This document shows, piece after piece, positions 7,982-16,361 of a stretch of 64,000 nucleotides of DNA. The notes below the pieces were generated by a model, which did no database searches, was not told where the DNA came from, and saw only the letters and a program-made list of their open reading frames with translations. The translations under genes and the position numbers were made by a program. Every line of letters starts with the position of its first letter. The stretch's first letter is position 1. The DNA comes from an uncultured Pelagibacteraceae bacterium (GTDB taxonomy: Bacteria > Pseudomonadota > Alphaproteobacteria > Pelagibacterales > Pelagibacteraceae): contig CACDXJ010000002.1 in NCBI GenBank assembly GCA_902556855.1, positions 1 to 64,000 of the forward strand. The letters are read 5' to 3'.

Positions 7982-9022
7982 CTAAGAATATTTTGACATA
8001 GTCATTTCGTGAAGTCTACTCGTGGTTCTTTTAAAAATCTCAGAATGTTTTTTTGAAGTTCCAATTTTACTTAGGTCTGACTCCATTGAGAGTGTGAGGC
8101 TTATTTTTTTTTCATAAAGAATATCTATTAATGTAATAAATCTTAATTGTTGATTAGAATTATATTCACCAAATACCGGCACCTCATAGATAAAGATATG
8201 ATTACAAATCTGAGAAATGTTTAGATAATCTTCAGCTCCTAAATTTTGATCACATAATTCTTTAAAATGAAATCTGGCTAAACCATCATAATAATCATTA
8301 ATTTTAAAAACTCTTCCTTTGGTATTTACTGATTTTTCTTCTTTTTTTAAATTTTTTGTAAATATCCTAAACTTTTGATTAATCTTAAATAAAGTTTTTT
8401 CATTTAAAGGGTAAAAAATTCTCTGATTATTGTCCTGACCCTGTATCCTATAATCATCATCCAAAAATAATTCTTTTTGTACTGACTTTTTTTCGATTAA
8501 ACTGATAAAAGGGATAAATTGTTCTCTTTGTAAACCATCTTTATATAAATCATTTAATCTAGTATTTGTCGTAATTAGAATCTTTACATCATTTAAAAAA
8601 ATATTTTCAAATAATTTCCCTAAAATCATCGCATCAACAATGTTTGTAACCTGAAATTCATCTAAATATATAAAATCAAATTTTTGTTTAAGATTTTTCA
8701 CAAATTTAGAGATGGTATTATCATCTTTTTTTTTATGTCTAAAATCGTGAAATTTAATCATGAATTCATTAAAATGAAATTTAGTTTTTTTAATATTTAT
8801 TTTTTTGTAAACAAAATTAGCTATCATAGTTTTTCCGACTCCAACATTTCCATGAAGGTAGAAACAACTAAGGTCTTCTTTTTTTGAAAAAAAATTAAGT
8901 AATTTATTTCTTGGGAAAATAAATTTTTCAAGACTGTTTAATATTTCTATTTGCTTTTTATTTATTTCGAATTTATTTTTATTACAAAATTCACTAAAAG
9001 AGTTTTGTAGACTCGATGACAT
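7982..9022 (-). CDS. zapE: Cell-division ATPase ZapE (AFG1-like)
   Basis: An AAA+-like ATPase of the ZapE/AFG1 family, about 346 residues. Walker A is HGNVGVGKT near residue 65, Walker B is FIYLDEFQV near residue 125, and ITTNTRLNDLYKDGLQRE follows, the family's conserved arginine-containing stretch. In E. coli ZapE works at the Z-ring late in division. I use the ATG at 9022, which overlaps the galE stop as TAATG; the longer frame would need a TTG at 9040. It is probably co-transcribed with galE. Confidence 0.88.
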   Translation of the reverse strand: MSSSLQNSFSEFCNKNKFEINKKQIEILNSLEKFIFPRNKLLNFFSKKEDLSCFYLHGNVGVGKTMIANFVYKKINIKKTKFHFNEFMIKFHDFRHKKKDDNTISKFVKNLKQKFDFIYLDEFQVTNIVDAMILGKLFENIFLNDVKILITTNTRLNDLYKDGLQREQFIPFISLIEKKSVQKELFLDDDYRIQGQDNNQRIFYPLNEKTLFKINQKFRIFTKNLKKEEKSVNTKGRVFKINDYYDGLARFHFKELCDQNLGAEDYLNISQICNHIFIYEVPVFGEYNSNQQLRFITLIDILYEKKISLTLSMESDLSKIGTSKKHSEIFKRTTSRLHEMTMSKYS

Positions 9023-9993
9023 TATTGTCTTTTTTCCCAATTTATACAGCTTTTGACTATTGTATATAAGTTATTAAATTTTGGTCTCCATTTAATAAAC
9101 TTCTTTAACTTGTTATTCGAGGCAATAATTTTCACTAAATCACCTTTTCTCCTTTTTGAAACCAAAATTTCTACTTTTTTAGAAGTTTGCTTTTTAAATG
9201 CTTTTGCAACCTCAAGAACTGAAATGCCTTTGTTGTAACCGCAATTAAGAATTTTTGAAACATTTGACTTATTTATTTTTTTTAAAACTTTGTAATGAAT
9301 TTCTGCTATGTCACAAACGTGGATAAAATCTCTTATACAAGATCCATCATTTGTATCATAATTATCTCCATAAATTTTTAGAGTAGGTCTTTTTTTTATA
9401 ATTTCTCTTGAAAAATTTTTGAATAGGTGATCGCTTTTGTTTATTAATCCAATTTTTCCAGTAGAGCTTGAGCCTGCAATATTAAAATATCTAAGAATAC
9501 AGTAATTAATCTTATTTCTTTTACAAAATCGTTTAATAATTTTTTCAGCTTTAATTTTTGTCTTTCCGTAAACACTTTTTGGTTTAATAGCAGAATTTTC
9601 ATTTACTTTATATTGACCATCCTTATAAACGGCTGCTGTTGAGGAAAAAACAAAGTTTTTTATTCCTGTATTTTTACATGCTTCTAATAAATTTTTAGTT
9701 CCTAAAACGTTGTTTTTAAAATATTTTTTTGGGTATTTTTCCCCTTCACCAATTATTAAATTTGCAGCCAGATGAATAACAGAGTCTATTTTGTTTTTTA
9801 AAATAATATCCTTAATTTTTTTATTTTCATGAATATCTACTTTAAAGAATTTAGCTTTTTTATTAATAAGTCTTCTATAACCAGTAGACAAATTGTCTAC
9901 TATAAAAATTTTTTTTTTATTTTTAATTAAAACTTCTGAAATATGTGAACCTATGTAACCAGCTCCTCCAGTAATAAGAATGTTTTTAATCAT
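9022..9993 (-). CDS. galE: UDP-glucose 4-epimerase
   Basis: A 323-residue short-chain dehydrogenase-fold epimerase that interconverts UDP-glucose and UDP-galactose for surface sugar synthesis. The N-terminal NAD-binding motif is GGAGYIGSH (residues 8-16), DNLSTG follows the second strand, and the catalytic pair is in SVYGKTK (YxxxK). FVFSSTAAVY contains the catalytic Ser/Thr strand, and NDGSCIRDFIHV is the typical GalE stretch. The ATG lies 9 nt after the encoded CCA end of tRNA-Arg with no visible ribosome-binding site between. Confidence 0.9.
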   Translation of the reverse strand: MIKNILITGGAGYIGSHISEVLIKNKKKIFIVDNLSTGYRRLINKKAKFFKVDIHENKKIKDIILKNKIDSVIHLAANLIIGEGEKYPKKYFKNNVLGTKNLLEACKNTGIKNFVFSSTAAVYKDGQYKVNENSAIKPKSVYGKTKIKAEKIIKRFCKRNKINYCILRYFNIAGSSSTGKIGLINKSDHLFKNFSREIIKKRPTLKIYGDNYDTNDGSCIRDFIHVCDIAEIHYKVLKKINKSNVSKILNCGYNKGISVLEVAKAFKKQTSKKVEILVSKRRKGDLVKIIASNNKLKKFIKWRPKFNNLYTIVKSCINWEKRQ

Positions 9994-10002
9994 AGTATTG
10001 AA

Positions 10003-10079
10003 TGGCGCGCCCTGAAGGATTCGAACCTACGACCCTCGGTTTAGAAAACCGATGCTCTATCCAGCTGAGCTAAGGGCGC
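10003..10079 (-). tRNA. tRNA-Arg (anticodon TCT)
   Basis: On the minus strand the acceptor GCGCCCT pairs with AGGGCGC, with discriminator G and an encoded CCA (10005-10003). The D arm is AGCTCAGCTGGATAGAGC, the anticodon stem TCGGT/ACCGA holds loop TTTCTAA (TCT), and the T loop is TTCGAAT. It sits between fbpC and galE in the same orientation, so it may be processed out of a longer transcript. Confidence 0.95.
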
Positions 10080-10096
10080 TAAATGGTTATATTTAC

Positions 10097-11167
10097 TTAA
10101 AAACATACTAAGTGGTCAATATAAATCGGAGACTTAACACCGAATTGTTCTGACTTCTCGTGCTGATGTATGTGATGTGAGTGGACAAATACAGGCAAAT
10201 ACTCACCTTTTTTTGTCTTAAGAGTATAAATAAAATTAGTTCCTCTGAATTTTCTATCCACTACTTCTAATTTTAACTTACTTTGGTCGTCATGAATCAA
10301 ATCCTCAGGTTGCAAAAGAAGCTTTACTTTTGATCCTGAAGGAAAGTTATTAGACAATTTGCCTCTAATCTCCCCCAACTCCTCATGTTTTAACCTGTGA
10401 ACAGCACATTCACTATCTACTACTTTGACATCTATAAATATCCCTTTGTTTAGAAAATTGGCTACAGCTATTGAATTAGGTTCATGGTGAACATTATAAG
10501 GAACGTCATACTGTTTTAGTTCTTGGTTTAAAATAATACCACACTTATCGGCCATTGAAAAAGCTTCGTACGAGTCATGTGTTACGATGATGGTTGTTAA
10601 ATTTATTCTTTTTAAAAGCTTTTTAACAGACACTTGAATTTCTTCCTTTAAACTTTGATCTATATTTGAGAAAGGTTCATCTAATAGTAATAGATCGGGT
10701 TTAGACATTAAAGATCTAGCTAATGAAACCCGTTGAGCCTCTCCAGCGCTGATTTGATGAGGATATTTTTCTAATATAGGTTCAATTCTTAATAATTTAA
10801 TTATTTCTTTAACATCTATATTCGACCCATGGCCATTAGATCTTTTTATACCAAAGTTTATATTATCAATAACTTTATAATTTGGAAAAAGAGAATTATC
10901 TTGAAAAGAAAGAGCCACATTTCTTTTTTCTGGCTCAATATGAATTTCGTCAGAGGCTAAAATTGTATCTCTAAGTTTAATTTTACCTCCGCTAAGTTTT
11001 TGCAAACCAGCAATTGTTCTTAGTATAGTGGTTTTGCCGATTCCAGAAGGACCCAACAAAGAAATAATCTCACCCTGTTTTTCTATACCGAGATTTACAT
11101 TATTTACTTTATTTTTTTCACTTGCAGTAAAGTTGCCATTTTGAATCTCAAAAAAATTATTAGCCAT
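10097..11167 (-). CDS. fbpC: Ferric iron ABC transporter, ATP-binding protein
   Basis: A 356-residue ATPase of the FbpC/PotA-like group. Walker A is GPSGIGKTT near residue 39, the signature is a variant ISAGEAQR instead of LSGGQQQR, Walker B is LLLLDEPFSNID, and the switch histidine is in IVTHDSYEA. The C-terminal third contains a TOBE domain (VKLLLQPEDLIHDD). It follows fbpB by 13 nt. Its iron role is inferred from the operon, since FbpA is a recognisable iron-binding protein under Fur-type sites. Confidence 0.88.
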   Translation of the reverse strand: MANNFFEIQNGNFTASEKNKVNNVNLGIEKQGEIISLLGPSGIGKTTILRTIAGLQKLSGGKIKLRDTILASDEIHIEPEKRNVALSFQDNSLFPNYKVIDNINFGIKRSNGHGSNIDVKEIIKLLRIEPILEKYPHQISAGEAQRVSLARSLMSKPDLLLLDEPFSNIDQSLKEEIQVSVKKLLKRINLTTIIVTHDSYEAFSMADKCGIILNQELKQYDVPYNVHHEPNSIAVANFLNKGIFIDVKVVDSECAVHRLKHEELGEIRGKLSNNFPSGSKVKLLLQPEDLIHDDQSKLKLEVVDRKFRGTNFIYTLKTKKGEYLPVFVHSHHIHQHEKSEQFGVKSPIYIDHLVCF

Positions 11168-11180
11168 TCATTTGATTATA

Positions 11181-12797
11181 TTAATTTTTTTTTGAAAGTA
11201 TATATTTAGATGAGAGAAGTATTAAAATTGTAGACCAAAATATTAAAAAAAGCGAAGGTAAAGCAGCTGCTTCTAGCAGATCTTGAGAGGCATATATATA
11301 AGCCTGAGTAGCGAATGTTTCGAAATTAAAAGGTCTTAAAATCATTGTCATGGGTAATTCTTTAATTACCTCCAGAGAAATCAATAAAATTATCAAAATT
11401 ATATTTGTGCTTAAATATGGAATATGGATTTTTAAAAATGTATTAATTTTAGAATAACCAAGAAGATAAGCGCTCTCGTCAATGGAATTATTAATTTTTT
11501 CATAACTTGATTTTATTCCATTAAAAGATAGGGAGAAAAATCTTATAAAGTACGCCAATAAAAGTCCAAAAATAGACCCTATGAATAAACTCTTTGAACT
11601 TTTTAAATGAAAATGATTTGTAAAAAAATCACTTAAATTTGAAAAAAATGTAATAAAAGCAACTGCTAGAATAACTCCTGGTATTGCATAACCAGAAATT
11701 GAAAAAATTGTAAGGTAATTTAGAATTTTGCTTTTTGATATTCTGCTACCATAATTTATAAATAGAGAAACAATTACAATCAAGACACTAGCTAATCCCA
11801 CTAGCATCAAAGTATTAAAATTAATTTTAAATATATCAATGTCTTGAATGTATTTTGGAAATTTTATTGTCCAGTAAATCATTTGAGAAACTGGAAAAAT
11901 AAAACTTAATAAAAAGATCAAAGAACAAATAGCAACTGGAATTATAGACTTTTTTCCAGTTAATTTAATTTTAGTAATTGACTTAAAACCCCGACCTGGT
12001 TGATGATATTTTGCCTCTTGTCTTGAGTAAATTTCTATTGAAAAAAGTAAGAGGATAAAAATAAGTAATATAAAGGATATCTGATTGGCTGTATTTAAGT
12101 CATCAAAAGACAGCCACGAATTATAAATTCCAGTGGTCAACGTATTTACACTAAAAAATGATACAGTTCCAAAATCTGACAAGCATTCCATTGATACTAA
12201 AGCTAAACCTGCAATGATCGCCGGTCGTGCTGACGGTAAAACTATTTTTAAAAAAGTTTTCTTTGACGAAAGACCAAGATTTTTTCCTACTTCGATATAA
12301 TTATTTGATTGATAATAAAATGATGCTCTCGTTAATACATAAACATACGGAAACAAAGAAAACGATATTGATATTATAGCCCCAATTAATCCGTCTATTT
12401 TTGGAATAATAGGATTGTAATTATTTTCACCAAAAAGAAATGTTAATAATGAAAAAGCTGTGCCATAATTTTCAAAAAACGCAATTATTGAAAATGCATA
12501 AATATAACCTGGAACTGCGAACGATAAGATTAGCGCCCAACTAAAAAAATTGGATAAAGGAAAATCGTAAAAAGATACAAAGTATGCAGAAAAAATCCCA
12601 AGAATAAAAGTAAAAAATATTACAAATAATAAGATTGTTATTGAGTTAAAAATATAATCAAACAAAAAAGTTTCTTTTAATATATAGAAATAATTACTTG
12701 TTTCGTTAAAAAAGCCAAAAAAAACTGTAATGATAGGCATAGCAACTACTGCAGCTACAATTAGTGATCCAAAAAACCATATATTATATTTTGTCAT
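11181..12797 (-). CDS. fbpB: Ferric iron ABC transporter, fused two-domain permease
   Basis: A 538-residue permease made of two tandem binding-protein-dependent domains, as is usual for FbpB/SfuB. It is strongly hydrophobic, with around twelve likely membrane helices. EAA-like cytoplasmic loops occur in both halves: VGKNLGLSSKKTFLKIVLPSA in the first, and ESAYLLGYSKINTFLKIHIPYL (DESAYLLGYS) in the second. Both loops should dock on the FbpC dimer. It is separated from fbpA by a small unknown gene and a gap of about 100 nt that holds an 8-bp inverted repeat. Confidence 0.9.
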   Translation of the reverse strand: MTKYNIWFFGSLIVAAVVAMPIITVFFGFFNETSNYFYILKETFLFDYIFNSITILLFVIFFTFILGIFSAYFVSFYDFPLSNFFSWALILSFAVPGYIYAFSIIAFFENYGTAFSLLTFLFGENNYNPIIPKIDGLIGAIISISFSLFPYVYVLTRASFYYQSNNYIEVGKNLGLSSKKTFLKIVLPSARPAIIAGLALVSMECLSDFGTVSFFSVNTLTTGIYNSWLSFDDLNTANQISFILLIFILLLFSIEIYSRQEAKYHQPGRGFKSITKIKLTGKKSIIPVAICSLIFLLSFIFPVSQMIYWTIKFPKYIQDIDIFKINFNTLMLVGLASVLIVIVSLFINYGSRISKSKILNYLTIFSISGYAIPGVILAVAFITFFSNLSDFFTNHFHLKSSKSLFIGSIFGLLLAYFIRFFSLSFNGIKSSYEKINNSIDESAYLLGYSKINTFLKIHIPYLSTNIILIILLISLEVIKELPMTMILRPFNFETFATQAYIYASQDLLEAAALPSLFLIFWSTILILLSSKYILSKKN

Positions 12798-12893
12798 TAA
12801 TGAATTTTGTTATCATATAAAGTTCTCTGGCTAAAGCGGCTTGAGTGTAGAATATAGCTAACATTTGAATCCAGAGAAATTGACGTCAAAGTT

Positions 12894-13064
12894 TTAATCT
12901 TTTTTAAACATTGAGGAAACAATTGTTTTTACTTCCTCAATTTTAATTTCAGAAACCTTTCTATTGGAGATTTTCTGCTCCATTTTTTTAGCTTCTGACA
13001 TACAAGGCGAACAAACCGATTTTAACTTATTCAAGTTAATTTCTTTTTTTATTGTTCGACTCAT
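12894..13064 (-). CDS. Small CxxC protein in the iron-transport operon (unknown function)
   Basis: A 56-residue lysine-rich protein from the ATG at 13064, which lies 12 nt after the fbpA stop. The longer frame would begin with TTG inside fbpA. The only notable feature is a CSPCMSEAKKMEQ stretch with a Cys-x-x-Cys pair, followed by an amphipathic helix-like tail. There is no signal peptide or membrane segment. Its position between fbpA and fbpB means it should be transcribed with iron uptake; metal or redox binding by the Cys pair is only a guess. I do not recognise the family. Confidence 0.5.
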   Translation of the reverse strand: MSRTIKKEINLNKLKSVCSPCMSEAKKMEQKISNRKVSEIKIEEVKTIVSSMFKKD

Positions 13065-13075
13065 ATTATTAACAA

Positions 13076-14095
13076 CTATTTCCAACCTGCTGATGTCATT
13101 ACTTCTAAAGCATCTGCTTGTCTTTTTCCGTAATTGACAACTTTTGTTTTTAGATCTTGTTTAAAATCTAATCCCATATTTACAACAAGTGGATGTGGAG
13201 ACACACCTTTTATCATTGGATATTCAAAAGTATTATTTACAATATGATTTTGAGCTTCCTCACTTAATAAGAACTCAACCAATTTTATTGCATTAGCTTT
13301 ATTTGGAGCACCTTTTACAAGTCCAGCACCACTAATATTCATATGAGTTCCTCTTCCATCTTGATTTGGAAAGAAGGGTTTTACTTTTTTGGCTGCTGCT
13401 TGTTGTTCTGGTCCTTTTTTTCCAGATAACATTAGCGCTAGGTAATAAGTGTTAGCTACTGCTATATCAGCTTCTCCTGCTGCAACAGCAAGTATCTGAG
13501 CTCTATCATTACCTTTAGGCGATCTAGCCATATTCAAAACCATACCTTTTGACCAATCAGCTATTTTACCTTTTCCATTATTTTTAATTAATGAAGCCAC
13601 AAGTGATTGATTGTAAATATTGTTTGAAGCTCTAATTACTAGTCTGCCTTTCCATTTTGGATCAGCTAAACTTTCATAAGTTAAACCAGCTAACTCTGCA
13701 CCGCTTACTCTTTCTGGAGCAAAATATACAATTCTTGCTCTCTTCGCTATTCCAGTCCATTTTGATGTTCTAAAGTTACTTGGTACAGCAGATTTTATAG
13801 CTGCACTAGTAAGTCCCCCTTGGAGGTTAGCTTCAAAAGCACCTAATCTTCCAGCGTCTGCTGTAATATACAGATCAGCTTGGCTATCAGCTCCCTCTTC
13901 GATTATCCTTTTTTCTAAAGCACCCGATTTTCCTGATACAACGTTTACTTTAATTCCTGTTTTAGCAGTGAACTTCTCGTATAGTTGAACATCAGAGTCG
14001 TAATGCCTTGCGCTAAATATATTTACTTCATTTGCAAATAGAGTTCCTGCAAATGCAACTAAAAATAGATAGGTTATTATTATAGTTTTTTTCAT
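13076..14095 (-). CDS. fbpA: Ferric iron-binding periplasmic protein
   Basis: A 339-residue periplasmic protein with a signal peptide (residues 1-21, ending TLFA-NE). It starts with VNIFSARHYDSDVQLYEKF, typical of FbpA/FutA/IdiA iron-binding proteins, where the early His and Tyr bind metal. The hinge region has VANTYYLALM, whose tyrosine pair is the main Fe3+ ligand set in this family. WKGRLVIRASNNIYNQS is another family block. Two perfect Fur-type palindromes lie directly upstream, so iron starvation should induce the operon. Confidence 0.93.
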   Translation of the reverse strand: MKKTIIITYLFLVAFAGTLFANEVNIFSARHYDSDVQLYEKFTAKTGIKVNVVSGKSGALEKRIIEEGADSQADLYITADAGRLGAFEANLQGGLTSAAIKSAVPSNFRTSKWTGIAKRARIVYFAPERVSGAELAGLTYESLADPKWKGRLVIRASNNIYNQSLVASLIKNNGKGKIADWSKGMVLNMARSPKGNDRAQILAVAAGEADIAVANTYYLALMLSGKKGPEQQAAAKKVKPFFPNQDGRGTHMNISGAGLVKGAPNKANAIKLVEFLLSEEAQNHIVNNTFEYPMIKGVSPHPLVVNMGLDFKQDLKTKVVNYGKRQADALEVMTSAGWK

Positions 14096-14111
14096 TATTT
14101 CACTACTTTAT

Positions 14112-14153
14112 TGATAATGATTATCATTTACAATGTATTGATAATGATTATCA
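14112..14153 (-). promoter_or_regulatory. Two tandem Fur-box palindromes upstream of fbpA
   Basis: TGATAATGATTATCA occurs twice, at 14112-14126 and 14139-14153, each a perfect 7-1-7 inverted repeat. The two are 27 bp apart and embedded in a longer direct repeat. This is the classical gamma-type Fur core (7-1-7 model). They lie 17-58 nt upstream of the fbpA ATG, where bound Fur-iron would block transcription. They might also affect the divergent small gene at 14225. Confidence 0.88.
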
Positions 14154-14224
14154 TTTGCATAATTGACGCACTATAAAGTGGTATAATCTGTTGATAACTT
14201 AGGAAAAATGGAGTTAATAGAATT

Positions 14225-14440
14225 ATGCTACAAATAAATCCTAAAAAATTTAAACATATTCAAAATAAGACAATTCCATCCCCTCTAAGACCAAAATTCA
14301 GAAACAAGGCTGAGACTAATATATATTTTCTTTCAAAAAGAAAAATGTTGGGAGAAAAAAAGGCTTCCCAAGTAAAAAATCTAAAATTAATCTCAATAGT
14401 ACTAATTATCGTTTTTGGTGGTTATTTATTGTCTAACTAA
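14225..14440 (+). CDS. Small single-span membrane protein (unknown)
   Basis: A 71-residue basic protein with one C-terminal membrane helix (LKLISIVLIIVFGGYLLS) and a Lys/Arg-rich N-terminal part, so the N-terminus should be cytoplasmic. A good ribosome site (GGAG, about 10 nt upstream) supports the ATG at 14225. It is divergent from fbpA and shares its 129-nt intergenic region with the Fur-type sites. Its end overlaps the convergent hydratase-like gene by 8 nt. I do not recognise the family. Confidence 0.55.
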   Translation: MLQINPKKFKHIQNKTIPSPLRPKFRNKAETNIYFLSKRKMLGEKKASQVKNLKLISIVLIIVFGGYLLSN

Positions 14441-15209
14441 TTTTAGTTTTCACAATTCCAAGCTTGTCAATTTTTCCTTTGTAAATACCTTTACCAAGAA
14501 TGGGCACCACACCAACTGATGAACCAGTAAAGACATAAAAATCTTTATCATGTTTAATTTTATCTTTCTGTAGTTTTTTTAAAACAAACAATAAAGAATT
14601 CATAGGATTTATATAAACAGTATTGGTATTTCCATTCACAGATTGTTTTGTCTTTGGATTAGAAATATTGGTTCTTAAATTTTTTACATTATTATTTCTA
14701 AATTTCTTTTTTGGGCCAATAATAAATTTCACATTTGCTCCAAAATCAGAGCATAAGTCTCCAAAACTTTTTATACCTCTTTTCTTTTGTCTATAGCCGA
14801 CTACTTCAATACACGGAGCGATGTAATTAATAAATTTTTTAATATTATTTTTTGATATTTTTTTTTTAAAATTAAAAAAATCTTTTTTAAGTATATAACA
14901 AACCTCAAGTTCAATTCCTAAAGTATATTTATTAATTTTTACAGATTTATTATTTTTTAAAACGTTATGTTTATATACAGAGGCATAGAAAGGCTCTTTT
15001 TCTTTTAGTTTTTTTATAACAGGTATCCCCGTTCCCCCTGCTTTAAATCCTACGATTGGTTTTTTAATTTTACTTTCACATAATTTTCTTAATTTATTAG
15101 CATTAGAAAGTTTTTTCGTGTATATATTTGATATCGGATCTATAATCTTATTTTTGAGAAATGCATTTACAAGTTTATTTGCCACTAAATTTAAATTTTT
15201 ATCTTTCAT
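14433..15209 (-). CDS. 2-keto-4-pentenoate hydratase-like protein (MhpD / fumarylacetoacetase family)
   Basis: A 258-residue protein of the MhpD-like branch of the FAH superfamily. Supporting stretches are IVGFKAGGTG in the substrate region, LGIELEVCYIL containing metal-ligand acidic residues, FGDLCSDFGANVKFIIGP, and TGSSVGVVPILGKGIYKGKID near the C-terminus. MhpD-type enzymes add water to 2-hydroxypenta-2,4-dienoate or decarboxylate related keto acids. No other aromatic-degradation gene is nearby, so the true substrate is open. Its start overlaps the pfkA stop by one base (TAATG), indicating coupling. Confidence 0.7.
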   Translation of the reverse strand: MKDKNLNLVANKLVNAFLKNKIIDPISNIYTKKLSNANKLRKLCESKIKKPIVGFKAGGTGIPVIKKLKEKEPFYASVYKHNVLKNNKSVKINKYTLGIELEVCYILKKDFFNFKKKISKNNIKKFINYIAPCIEVVGYRQKKRGIKSFGDLCSDFGANVKFIIGPKKKFRNNNVKNLRTNISNPKTKQSVNGNTNTVYINPMNSLLFVLKKLQKDKIKHDKDFYVFTGSSVGVVPILGKGIYKGKIDKLGIVKTKIS

Positions 15210-16297
15210 TAAACATCATCTCCTAAATAAATTCCCAATGATAGGGCTGTTTCAACTAAAGAGTCTTTCCTTTCTACATTTTTATATGTTTTTATACCTT
15301 CATCAATAGGTACATCTACCACTCTTCTATCTCTCCATGCAACCATTCGATCAAATTTTTTCTGATTTAATAAATCAACTGCGTAAACACCGAAAGCGCT
15401 AGCTAATATTCTGTCACTCGCTGTTGGAGGTGCCCCTCTTTGAACGTGACCAAGTGATGTTACTCTGCATTCAACATCTGTTTTCTTCATTAATTCCTGG
15501 GCTATATAATCTCCTATGCCGCCAAGTCTTTGTTCGCCATCCATATATTTATGGACTACTCGAGATCCATCTTCTTTTTTTACCGCTTCAGCAACTACTA
15601 TCAAAGAATGCTGGATATCATTTTTTTTCATAGAATTAAGTTTATTAATTATACCCTCTATTGAATATTTTATTTCTGGAATTAAAATAATATCTGCGCC
15701 ACCTGCTATGCCGGCATTAAGCGCAATATGTCCTGCATCTCGCCCCATAACTTCAAGAATCATGGATCTTCTGTGGCTAGCTGCTGTAGATTGTAAATTA
15801 TCCAATGCTTGTGTTGCAACATCTACCGCTGTATGAAAACCTATAGAACTTTCTGTCGCTCCAACATCGTTATCTATTGTTTTTGGAATGGCAACAATTT
15901 TCATATCACCGTCTTTGGCTAACTTTTTTAGAATTTGCATACTGCCATCTCCGCCGATAATTATTAAACCATCAAGTTTCATCGAATGATATCCTTCGAT
16001 TATTTCTTTTGATTTATCGACATGTTTGCCGTTGCCTGTTGGGATTTTAAAAGGATTCCCTTTATTTGTTGATCCTAAAAAGGTTCCACCTTGTCTTAAT
16101 AAATATCCTCCGAAAGTTTTATGTGTTAGTTGCATAACATCTACTGGTCGTTTAATAAGGCCAGCTGTTCCGTCTCTTATTCCATATACATCCATCTTAT
16201 ATTTATTTTTCGCTCTATAAAAAATTGATCTAATAGCTGCGTTGAGGCCTCCGCAATCTCCACCACTTGTTAAAATTCCTATTTTTTTATTGCTCAT
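15209..16297 (-). CDS. pfkA: 6-phosphofructokinase (mixed-motif, group III-like)
   Basis: A 362-residue phosphofructokinase for fructose-6-phosphate to fructose-1,6-bisphosphate. The N-terminal phosphoryl-donor loop is LTSGGDCGGLNA (residues 9-20). IIGGDGS (113-119) has glycine at the position that separates ATP enzymes (GGDG) from PPi enzymes (GGDD). PKTIDND (138-144) has the lysine usually seen in PPi enzymes, where bacterial ATP enzymes have PGTIDND. MGRDAGHIA is the substrate-binding MGR region. The donor is therefore uncertain; the glycine favours ATP. It is divergent from pyk across 64 nt. Confidence 0.88.
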   Translation of the reverse strand: MSNKKIGILTSGGDCGGLNAAIRSIFYRAKNKYKMDVYGIRDGTAGLIKRPVDVMQLTHKTFGGYLLRQGGTFLGSTNKGNPFKIPTGNGKHVDKSKEIIEGYHSMKLDGLIIIGGDGSMQILKKLAKDGDMKIVAIPKTIDNDVGATESSIGFHTAVDVATQALDNLQSTAASHRRSMILEVMGRDAGHIALNAGIAGGADIILIPEIKYSIEGIINKLNSMKKNDIQHSLIVVAEAVKKEDGSRVVHKYMDGEQRLGGIGDYIAQELMKKTDVECRVTSLGHVQRGAPPTASDRILASAFGVYAVDLLNQKKFDRMVAWRDRRVVDVPIDEGIKTYKNVERKDSLVETALSLGIYLGDDV

Positions 16298-16361
16298 TTA
16301 AATTATTTTTCTTTAATATTCTTTTTTAAGAGAAGTGGTGTTATAACATAAAAACGTCTTA

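Noticed and set aside
12823-12878. 8-bp inverted repeat TTCTCTGG / CCAGAGAA with a 40-nt loop between fbpB and the CxxC gene
   Set aside because: Considered as a tRNA remnant, small RNA or terminator. The loop has no cloverleaf, there is no T-tract, and the long loop makes the pairing weak evidence.
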